Source of the DNA: Rhodospirillales bacterium
GTDB taxonomy: Bacteria > Pseudomonadota > Alphaproteobacteria > Bin95
Assembly (NCBI GenBank): GCA_008081395.1
Contig: VMCJ01000040.1
Span: 1 to 48,900 of the forward strand
Length of the DNA stretch: 48,900 bases
Reading direction: 5' to 3'
In this document: positions 9,186 through 15,908 of the stretch, in pieces
How the letters are laid out: each line of letters begins with the position of its first letter
Numbering within the stretch: the first letter of the stretch is position 1
Notes under the pieces: generated by a model
Seen by the model: only the letters and a program-made list of their open reading frames with translations
What the model was told of the DNA's origin: nothing
Databases searched by the model: none
Program-made: the position numbers and the translations under genes

Positions 9186-9270
9186 CCTCATCCCCTGCGG
9201 TTTAATCGGTTGGCTATCTCTGAGCGCCAAAACTTTTCTTGGACAGAGTATGCATAAGCTCGTGCGGAAC

Positions 9271-9286
9271 GCCAAGCTCTCTTGGC
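9271..9286. repeat. Short perfect inverted repeat between divergent nhaD-like and coxG genes
   Basis: GCCAAG (9271–9276) and CTTGGC (9281–9286) form a 6-bp perfect inverted repeat with a 4-base spacer inside the 232-bp divergent intergenic region. It could be an operator half-site pair or an mRNA hairpin. No T-run follows on either strand, so a terminator is unlikely. The rest of the region holds no gene that I can support. Confidence 0.25.
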
Positions 9287-9417
9287 ATTAAAAGATGGGT
9301 GAAAGAAGTATCAATGGAGATTGAATCATCGTATGTGGACTCATATCTTGGTGAGTAATGTTGAAAATTCGCGAGCAGCGCTGCGCGATACCGCTAATCT
9401 CTAAAGGCAATTTTATT

Positions 9418-10062
9418 ATGGAAATGCAAGGCGAAGCCCAAATTCCCGCACCAAAGCAGGTAGTCTGGGACGCATTGAACAACCCCTCAGTTCTGCGTGA
9501 GTCAATTCCTGGTTGTGAAGAGTTAAACCAGGAAGGTGATGATAGCTTTACCGCAAAGGTTAAAGCGAAAGTAGGGCCTGTCAGCGCTAGGTTTTCAGGA
9601 AAAGTCCACTTGTCAGATATTGATCCCCCAAACGGTTATCGCATTCATGGAGAAGGTTCGGGCGGAGCGGCTGGTTTTGCTAAAGGCGGCGCAACTGTAA
9701 ACCTCGAAGATGATGGCGCTGGCGGAACTGTTTTGAAATATAGTGTGGATGCTAGCGTGGGTGGCAAGCTAGCACAGATCGGTTCTCGGTTGATTGACGG
9801 AGCCGCCCGCAAACTTGCCGACGAATTTTTTGAAAAATTTGCCAAACTTGCGGCAGAACAGAGCTCGGCCGCAGAGACTGACGTTGATAATGAAACAGTG
9901 ATACAAAAAACATCAACTTCAGACCAAACATCTACTACCGAAGGTAACGTATCAAATAGCTCGGAGCCGGGAAAAACCTCTCCTGAAAAAGGTATTTCTC
10001 TGCCTATATGGCTGTTAGGCTTAGCGATTATCCTAGGGGTTTTGCTTTACGCTTTCTTTTAA
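9418..10062 (+). CDS. coxG: CoxG-like SRPBCC protein with C-terminal membrane anchor
   Basis: 214 residues from ATG 9418, with AAAGG about ten bases upstream; the frame is open to 9358 but that extension lacks support. Residues 1–150 match carbon monoxide dehydrogenase subunit G: MQGEAQIPAPKQVVWDAL at the N-terminus, GPVSARFSGKVHL, and a GGTVLKY strand with the final helix ADEFFEKFAKLA. A polar Ser/Thr-rich linker follows, then a single membrane helix at the C-terminus (PIWLLGLAIILGVLLYAFF). In Oligotropha, CoxG helps anchor CO dehydrogenase to the membrane; the tail here would serve that purpose. It is the first gene of a coxG-S-M run and is divergent from the antiporter gene. Confidence 0.9.
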   Translation: MEMQGEAQIPAPKQVVWDALNNPSVLRESIPGCEELNQEGDDSFTAKVKAKVGPVSARFSGKVHLSDIDPPNGYRIHGEGSGGAAGFAKGGATVNLEDDGAGGTVLKYSVDASVGGKLAQIGSRLIDGAARKLADEFFEKFAKLAAEQSSAAETDVDNETVIQKTSTSDQTSTTEGNVSNSSEPGKTSPEKGISLPIWLLGLAIILGVLLYAFF

Positions 10063-10162
10063 AAAGAATGTTTTGAAGTTGACCGTAGGCTTCAAGAGTA
10101 AGATTATTTTCACATAACGAATATCAGCAAGAGTTGCTGGGGCGTTCATTGCGGAGAGTGCG

Positions 10163-10627
10163 ATGCCAAGCGTATCAATGACAATTAATGGCAAGCAAGT
10201 TGCAGGTGAGGTCGAGGAGCGCACACTGCTCGTCGACTTTATTCGTGAAGACCAACGTCTCACAGGAACACATGTTGGATGTGACACCAGTCAATGCGGC
10301 GCTTGTGTTATCCATGTGAATGGTGAGGCAGTAAAAGCATGTACAATGCTCGCTGTTCAAGCGAACAATTCTGAAATAACCACGATCGAAGGCCTCGCGA
10401 ATGGCGACGATCTACATCCAATGCAAGAGGCCTTTCGAGACAACCACGGCCTGCAATGTGGCTTCTGTACTCCTGGAATGATTATGAGTGCCGTTGCTCT
10501 CGCTAAAAGAAATTCTGCGCCCTCCGAAGCAGAAGTGCGTCACTACTTGGAAGGCAATCTCTGCCGTTGCACCGGCTACCATAACATCGTCAAATCAGTG
10601 ATGGCCGGCGCAAGGGCTATGACCTAA
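10163..10627 (+). CDS. coxS: Mo-hydroxylase small subunit, two [2Fe-2S] clusters (CoxS/XdhA type)
   Basis: 154 residues, the standard size. The plant-type ferredoxin cluster ligands are C40, C45, C48 and C60 (in [12 protein letters not shown]...KAC). The second, helical-domain cluster uses C99, C102, C134 and C136 (CGFCTPGM and [10 protein letters not shown]). Both sets are complete, so it should pass electrons from the Mo centre to FAD. It follows coxG by 100 bases and precedes coxM by 23. The large subunit that should complete the heterotrimer is not next but begins at 15909. CO as substrate should not be assumed. Confidence 0.96.
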   Translation: MPSVSMTINGKQVAGEVEERTLLVDFIREDQRLTGTHVGCDTSQCGACVIHVNGEAVKACTMLAVQANNSEITTIEGLANGDDLHPMQEAFRDNHGLQCGFCTPGMIMSAVALAKRNSAPSEAEVRHYLEGNLCRCTGYHNIVKSVMAGARAMT

Positions 10628-10650
10628 GTCAGAGATCAAAAGAGGAAATA

Positions 10651-11442
10651 ATGTATAATTTCAAATACCAAGTTGCTTCCTCAGCTGAAGACGCAACATC
10701 GAAAATAAATGCGTCGGACGAAGGTAAACTTCTTGCAGGTGGCATGACACTTTTGCCAACTATGAAACAGCGGCTGGCAATGCCCAGTGATCTTATTGAT
10801 CTATCTGGGGCCTCACTGACCGGGATAACCGCATCAGAGAAAACAGTATCTATCGGCGCCATGACTACCCATGACACGGTTGCCAACTCCAAAGAAGTAT
10901 CAACAGCCATACCTGCACTGGCAAAATTGGCCGGTGGAATTGGGGACCCAGCAGTGCGAAACCGTGGTACCATTGGGGGTTCAATTGCTAATAATGATCC
11001 AGCAGCGGATTATCCTGCCGCTGTGCTTGGACTGGGTGCAACAGTTATAACTAACAGGCGGTCGATCAGCGGCGATGACTTTTTTAAAGGTATGTTCGAA
11101 ACGGCTCTGGAAGAAGATGAGGTAATCGTTAAAGTTGATTTCCCAACTCCTCTCACAGCTTCCTACGTAAAATTCCCCAATCCTGCATCAAGATACGCCA
11201 TTGTCGGCGTGTTTGTAGCGAAAACAATTTCGGGTGTGAGAGTAGCCGTGACTGGTGCAGGTGCGTGTGTATTCCGAGCAACAGAGATGGAAGCTGCACT
11301 AACGAAAGATTTTTCCCCTGCCGCGTTGAACGATTCATCGATCTCCGAGGATGGGCTTAATGCTGATATTCACGCAAGTGCCGAGTATCGTGCACATCTG
11401 GTTGGAGTAATGGCCAGACGTGCCGTAGCTGCTTGCGAATAA
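10651..11442 (+). CDS. coxM: Mo-hydroxylase medium FAD-binding subunit (CoxM type)
   Basis: 263 residues, slightly shorter than typical CoxM (~285). Both FAD-binding signatures are present: AGGMTLLPTMKQRL at residues 29–42, and a GDPAVRNRGTIGGSIANNDP segment near residue 100. AGAGACVFRA begins the C-terminal CO-dehydrogenase flavoprotein domain, which appears compact. The start ATG has AGAGGA five bases upstream. It lies 23 bases after coxS. A convergent epimerase gene ends 40 bases downstream, closing this transcription unit without the large subunit. It would transfer electrons from the 2Fe-2S clusters to an external acceptor. Confidence 0.95.
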   Translation: MYNFKYQVASSAEDATSKINASDEGKLLAGGMTLLPTMKQRLAMPSDLIDLSGASLTGITASEKTVSIGAMTTHDTVANSKEVSTAIPALAKLAGGIGDPAVRNRGTIGGSIANNDPAADYPAAVLGLGATVITNRRSISGDDFFKGMFETALEEDEVIVKVDFPTPLTASYVKFPNPASRYAIVGVFVAKTISGVRVAVTGAGACVFRATEMEAALTKDFSPAALNDSSISEDGLNADIHASAEYRAHLVGVMARRAVAACE

Positions 11443-11482
11443 TTCAGCAGAACAGCTTTAGAGTAAGGTGGAAAAAGATCAA

Positions 11483-12475
11483 TTAATTCCCCCAATAGCC
11501 TGGAGTAGCCTTTTTCCAACTCAGAAAAGACTGAGCCGACTCAGTTGGATCTAGCCAGAGGTTTATTCCAAATTCAGCAGAAAATCTGTCTATAGATAAG
11601 GGTCTACGGTCACTAAGGCCGTGCAAATTCACATTTGATTCCTCATCATTCTCTGCAAGTCTCCAGCACAGTTCTGGTCTCACCGAAGTAAGGGCGTCCA
11701 ACCAATCGGCAACTGCCCAGCTTTTACCTGCTGAAATATTGTAAAGACTATGCTTCCGCGATTTTGCTTTTAATAAAATTGCGACAGCTTCTGCCACTTT
11801 CCTGCTATCAGTCCAATCTCTAGCACACCTTCGAGGAAGAACTGCGACCTCGCCTTTAAGCATCAGTATCGCTGCTTGCAAATGTGGAGAAAGCGTATCA
11901 CGACGCCCTGTATCTCGCTCCCATCGACCATAAACAGCTGATAGTCTTAAATTAATGATATCGGTGGCCCAAAGTTCAGAAAGACGAGCCGCGATCCCCT
12001 CCGAAGCAAGTTTTGATACTCCGTATAGGGTATTTGGCTTTGGCCACGTTCCCTCTTCCGTGATACTTCCATCTCCCTCAAAACCAGAAATTCCATAGGC
12101 CGAAGCTGAGGAAAGGTTGATAATACGCTTAACTCCTACTCCTCGGGCAGCTTGAAGAAGATTTGTAAAACCAAGAATGTTGGTCTCCAACGTCTCCGTT
12201 GGTCGCTCTCGTTCTCTTGCATCTGCTGACGTTACTGCCGCCGCACAAACTAAAGCATCAATGCCTCTAAGGGCCTGCGCCGCCTCACCAGCATCGGTAA
12301 CATCGGCAACCTGAATTTCAAGAGCGCCTGGACCGCTATGGGCACCAAGAAATTTTAACGCTGCTTCTGGAGGTTGGTTGATATCAACAAGAAGCACATG
12401 GGCTCCTTGTTGCAAAAGTACCTCCGCAATCGCCAATCCCACAAAACCTGAGCCACCAGCAATCCCAACAAGCAT
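11483..12475 (-). CDS. NAD-dependent epimerase/dehydratase (extended SDR)
   Basis: 330 residues. The N-terminal nucleotide motif GIAGGSGFVGLAIAEVL and the active-site pair YGVSK (Tyr and Lys of YxxxK) with an upstream Ser-rich NLSSASAYG strand identify an extended short-chain dehydrogenase/reductase, as in NAD-dependent epimerases. The reaction is likely oxidation, epimerisation or dehydration of a sugar or another hydroxylated compound. It stands between coxM (convergent) and the MFS gene (divergent), splitting the Mo-hydroxylase gene set. There is no sugar-nucleotide pathway around it, so a catabolic role is possible. Specificity unknown. Confidence 0.9.
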   Translation of the reverse strand: MLVGIAGGSGFVGLAIAEVLLQQGAHVLLVDINQPPEAALKFLGAHSGPGALEIQVADVTDAGEAAQALRGIDALVCAAAVTSADARERERPTETLETNILGFTNLLQAARGVGVKRIINLSSASAYGISGFEGDGSITEEGTWPKPNTLYGVSKLASEGIAARLSELWATDIINLRLSAVYGRWERDTGRRDTLSPHLQAAILMLKGEVAVLPRRCARDWTDSRKVAEAVAILLKAKSRKHSLYNISAGKSWAVADWLDALTSVRPELCWRLAENDEESNVNLHGLSDRRPLSIDRFSAEFGINLWLDPTESAQSFLSWKKATPGYWGN

Positions 12476-12652
12476 CAGTGCCTCCCAAACAATTTAACGG
12501 ATAATCGCAGCGGTAGCCCAAACGATGCAATACGCATTAATTTTGAAAACGGTTAATAATTTGACAAACCACATGTTAGTATCTTCGTGTTTTTTCTAAG
12601 TCTGAAAAATAATTGCCTGTAGCGCACACTCATTGAATTAGGGTCACCGAAA

Positions 12653-13873
12653 ATGGCTTTAGTCTCAGAAGCTCCACCAAGCCAAGCCCGAGTGCTATCA
12701 CTGATCGGCGTTGGGCATTTTTTGAGTCATTTCTACATACTATGCCTGCCCCCGATGTTACCGCTATTCGCTAGAGAATTCGACGTGGGCTTCGCAATAT
12801 TGGGAGGAGCGCTCACAGGATACGCCTGGATCGGAGGCATCCTTCAAGCGCCAGCCGGAGCAGCACTAGAGAAAATTGATGCCCGCAAAATGCTTGCTGC
12901 AGGCCTCGCACTAAACGCCACTGCAATTGGGCTTATTGGGTTAGCTGAGAGCTTTTGGCAATTTGCTGCTTTGGCTGTGATCGCAGGAGTTGGGAACGCA
13001 GTATTTCATCCAGTTGACTACGCTATCATTGCGGCAAAGGTCACCGAAAAGCATCTTGGCCGAGCATATTCATTACACACTTTTTCTGGGTTTTTTGGTG
13101 GGGGTGTAGCACCGGTAGCTATGCTCACCCTAAGCGGTATTTTTGACTGGCGAACAGCCTTTATCCTCGTTGGCATTTTCGGAGTTTGCGCAGCAGGAGT
13201 AATCTTAGCGCAAGGAGATGCCCTCGCCGGGGAAGAAAAAGCTAATACAACACAAAAAGAAAAATTAGGTGCATCAAAGTCAGTTTTATACTCAGCGCCA
13301 GTGCTTCTCTATTTCCTCTTTCTCGCAACCTATGGCTTGGCAACGGGCGGGATCAGCTCTCAAGGTGTTGTTGTTATGGTCAAACTGGGTTTGGCAGATG
13401 AAGTTGGGGCTGCTCAGGTTTTATCTACCTACCAATTCTCAGTCGCTGGCGGGATCTTATTAGGAGGAGTAATCGCCGAAAAATTTGGTCGCCATGGTTT
13501 AACCGCAGCCATCTGCTTGCTAACCACAGCGGCGTTGATGCTAACCCCCTCTGGACTTCGCCTCGACGGAGCATGGCTTTACTTAGTCTTCGCAGCTGCA
13601 GGATTCGGTTTTGGCGCCGTGCTACCGGCGCGAGATCTAATGGTTAGAGCAATTACACCTGCCGGCGAAAACGGGCGAATTTTTGGGTTTGTGTTTGTTG
13701 GCCTTTCAATTGGCTCAGGACTAGCGGGCATTTTATTTGGTGCACTAGTCGACGCTGGTTTTGATATGTGGGTATTCCCGATCGTCAGCATTCTTCTGAC
13801 TTCAGCGGTAATCATCACAACCTTGGCTCAATTGGCAGCCGGTAAAGCACAGTCACTGGAACAAAGAAACTAA
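12653..13873 (+). CDS. Major facilitator superfamily transporter
   Basis: 406 residues with about 12 hydrophobic segments in two halves separated by a charged loop near residue 200 (EEKANTTQKEKLGASK). The sequence around GALTGYAWIGGILQAPAGAAL corresponds to helix 2 and its loop. An AGGG site precedes ATG 12653. The gene is followed after 5 bases by the HDAC-like deacetylase and then by LivH, so the three are probably co-transcribed. Direction and substrate of transport are not predictable. The 177-bp region upstream is divergent with the epimerase gene and includes a TTGACA at 12561–12566, but no convincing −10 element at the right distance. Confidence 0.9.
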   Translation: MALVSEAPPSQARVLSLIGVGHFLSHFYILCLPPMLPLFAREFDVGFAILGGALTGYAWIGGILQAPAGAALEKIDARKMLAAGLALNATAIGLIGLAESFWQFAALAVIAGVGNAVFHPVDYAIIAAKVTEKHLGRAYSLHTFSGFFGGGVAPVAMLTLSGIFDWRTAFILVGIFGVCAAGVILAQGDALAGEEKANTTQKEKLGASKSVLYSAPVLLYFLFLATYGLATGGISSQGVVVMVKLGLADEVGAAQVLSTYQFSVAGGILLGGVIAEKFGRHGLTAAICLLTTAALMLTPSGLRLDGAWLYLVFAAAGFGFGAVLPARDLMVRAITPAGENGRIFGFVFVGLSIGSGLAGILFGALVDAGFDMWVFPIVSILLTSAVIITTLAQLAAGKAQSLEQRN

Positions 13874-13878
13874 CCGCG

Positions 13879-14808
13879 ATGAGCTTTGCTATATATCTTG
13901 ATGACGCCTCACTTAGTCACAACCCGACGCCAGGCCACCCTGAACGCCCTGCACGCTTTGAAACAGCAGTTCTCAGGCTTTCTGAACCAGACCTGAAAAA
14001 TCTACCACGCCGAACAGCAAGCTTAGCAAAGCCAGAGCAAATCAAATTGGCTCACGCTGAGAATTATGTCGACTTCATATTAGGGGCCGAACGAGACGAT
14101 GCCATAATTATGCTAGATGGCGACACTTCTATAGGCCCTGGGTCAACTCAAGCTATTTTAAAAGCAGTTGGAGCAGGCATTGACGCTGTAGATGACATTC
14201 TCTCCGATAATATTACACGGGCATTTGTGCTTGCTCGACCGCCTGGCCATCATGCTGAAGTCGATCGCGCCATGGGGTTTTGTTTTTTTAACTCTATCGC
14301 AATAGCTGCCCAACACGCTCGTAAAACGCATCACCTAAAGAGAGTAGCGATCCTCGACTTCGATGTGCATCACGGCAATGGAACCCAATCTATTTTCTGT
14401 GATGAGCCAGACGTAATCTTCGCCTCCACCCATCAAATGCCTCTTTTCCCAGGAACAGGCGCTGTCTCCGAACGAGGGGTTGGCAATATCTGGAATAGGC
14501 CTCTTGCTCCGGGCGACACCGGCAATGACTTACGCACTGCTTGGGAAAAACACTTGTTTCCTGCGATAGATGAATTTGAGCCAGAGCTAATCCTAGTATC
14601 CGCCGGTTTTGACGCTCATATTCGTGACCCTTTAGGCAACATCGAAGCTGAGGCCTCAGACTTTGGTTGGATTACTGATAGAATAGTAGAGCTTGCCAAC
14701 GCACACGCCTCAGGCAGAATTATTGGGTTCCTTGAAGGAGGGTATGACCTCCAGGGCCTATCAGAATCCCTAGCGGCCCATCTGACTAGTCTTACAAAAG
14801 GACTTTGA
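13879..14808 (+). CDS. Histone deacetylase family protein (acetylpolyamine/acetoin-utilisation type amidohydrolase)
   Basis: 309 residues. The arginase-like deacetylase motifs are complete: the active-site His pair in RPPGHHAE, GFCFFNSIAIAA, zinc ligands Asp and His in DFDVHHGNG and Asp in SAGFDAH, and the transition-state Tyr in LEGGYDL. N-terminal HPERPARFE is also typical. Bacterial members remove acetyl or other acyl groups from small amines such as polyamines, or act on unknown amides. It starts 5 bases after the MFS gene and is followed after 14 bases by LivH, which suggests that a transported acylated amine is deacylated here (inference). Confidence 0.93.
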   Translation: MSFAIYLDDASLSHNPTPGHPERPARFETAVLRLSEPDLKNLPRRTASLAKPEQIKLAHAENYVDFILGAERDDAIIMLDGDTSIGPGSTQAILKAVGAGIDAVDDILSDNITRAFVLARPPGHHAEVDRAMGFCFFNSIAIAAQHARKTHHLKRVAILDFDVHHGNGTQSIFCDEPDVIFASTHQMPLFPGTGAVSERGVGNIWNRPLAPGDTGNDLRTAWEKHLFPAIDEFEPELILVSAGFDAHIRDPLGNIEAEASDFGWITDRIVELANAHASGRIIGFLEGGYDLQGLSESLAAHLTSLTKGL

Positions 14809-14822
14809 AGTAGAGATATCGA

Positions 14823-15707
14823 GTGGAGTATTTTTTTCATCTCCTTATCAGTGGGCTCTTATCTGGTCCCGTTTATGCGGTGGTTGGGGTGGCTTTTGTT
14901 GTTCTTTATCGCGCTTCATCGGTTTTAAATTTCTCTCTCGGAGCTTGGGTAAATCTTGGAGCGAAATTAACTGGTATAGGCACCTCAACGATTGGACTCC
15001 CCCTATTTATAGCGATCCCAGGAGCACTAGCTGCACTCTCTGGTTTGGCCGTAATTTTTAACAAACTGGTCGTCGACAAGCTTTCAAATCGTCCTATCAC
15101 ATCCATGGTGATGGCCACGCTTGCACTCGGTGTTCTTATGCGTGCAGGTTCAGCTTGGACACTAACTGGACTACCAAGCGAAATTGTCTTGCCTTTTGGC
15201 AACGAGCTACTTTGGTGGGGAGATATTCCCCTTCCACCTTCTCGCTTACTAGCAAGCTCAGCCGCAGTTGGAATAATCGCTGGGCTTTGGGTTTTCTTTG
15301 AGTTCACTCGAGCTGGTATTGCTCTAAGAGCAATTGCTGACGATACCGCAGCCGCTGCTTCAGTTGGTATCCCATCTATGCATTATCTATCCTTAGCTTG
15401 GGCATTATCTGCAGTGGCAGCTGTCGCCGGGGGAATACTATGGACGGTAGATGGGCTCGGTGGCTTTTCCATGACGTTGGTACTTGCAAAAGTTTTACCG
15501 GTAGTGGTCATAGGAGGCCTTACAAGTTTTGCAGGGACAATAGTTGCTGCAATGCTAATTGGCGTTACGGAAAATATGGCTGCGGGTTATCTTGATCCTG
15601 TAATTGGGACAGGGTCCGGCGCACTTGTATCAGGCCTTTTAATCTTCATAACTCTCGCCATTAGTCCTAATGGTCTATTTGGTAAAGCAAGTGTGCAAAG
15701 AATTTGA
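14823..15707 (+). CDS. Branched-chain amino acid ABC transporter permease, LivH type (orphan)
   Basis: 294 residues with eight or so membrane segments. LivH traits include LISGLLSGPVYAVVGVAFVVLYRAS at the N-terminus (partly quoted as LLSGPVYAVVGVAF), the ASVGIPSMHYLSLAWALS cytoplasmic region that contacts the ATPase, and VVIGGLTSFAGTIVAAMLIG. The start is a GTG at 14823 with a weak ribosome site, suggesting coupling to the HDAC gene ending 14 bases earlier. No LivM, LivF, LivG or binding protein occurs in the window, so it cannot form a transporter from local genes alone. It either uses subunits encoded elsewhere or is a relic of a larger cluster. Confidence 0.88.
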   Translation: MEYFFHLLISGLLSGPVYAVVGVAFVVLYRASSVLNFSLGAWVNLGAKLTGIGTSTIGLPLFIAIPGALAALSGLAVIFNKLVVDKLSNRPITSMVMATLALGVLMRAGSAWTLTGLPSEIVLPFGNELLWWGDIPLPPSRLLASSAAVGIIAGLWVFFEFTRAGIALRAIADDTAAAASVGIPSMHYLSLAWALSAVAAVAGGILWTVDGLGGFSMTLVLAKVLPVVVIGGLTSFAGTIVAAMLIGVTENMAAGYLDPVIGTGSGALVSGLLIFITLAISPNGLFGKASVQRI

Positions 15708-15908
15708 CCATCACACCAGTTGCTAACGATTTAATGTGAAATTACGTCCATGTTTAAATTGGTCGCATAAATTTTTTATTTTCTTGGCCCAAAGAAAAAA
15801 CAATAAATTCTCGACACATCTAAATATTTTTAACAGAAGGCTCAGGGAACGGGTCGCATAAACTTGTATCCTATATATGATCTGTATGCCGCCTCGAAGG
15901 ATACCCAT
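15708..15908. promoter_or_regulatory. 201-bp upstream region of coxL with an 11-bp direct repeat
   Basis: This AT-rich gap between livH and coxL contains GGTCGCATAAA twice in the same orientation, at 15761–15771 and 15852–15862, 91 bp apart. Between them TTTTCTT and AAGAAAA form a 7-bp inverted repeat around GGCCCA. The second direct repeat lies 46 bp before the coxL ATG. The arrangement suggests regulator binding sites controlling the large-subunit gene separately from coxSM. No strong −35/−10 pair stands out. Function is inferred only from the repeats. Confidence 0.4.

Noticed and set aside
12561-12590. TTGACA promoter for the MFS gene
   Set aside because: The −35-like hexamer is perfect, but the sequence 16–18 bases downstream (around TTCGTG) is not a credible −10 box.
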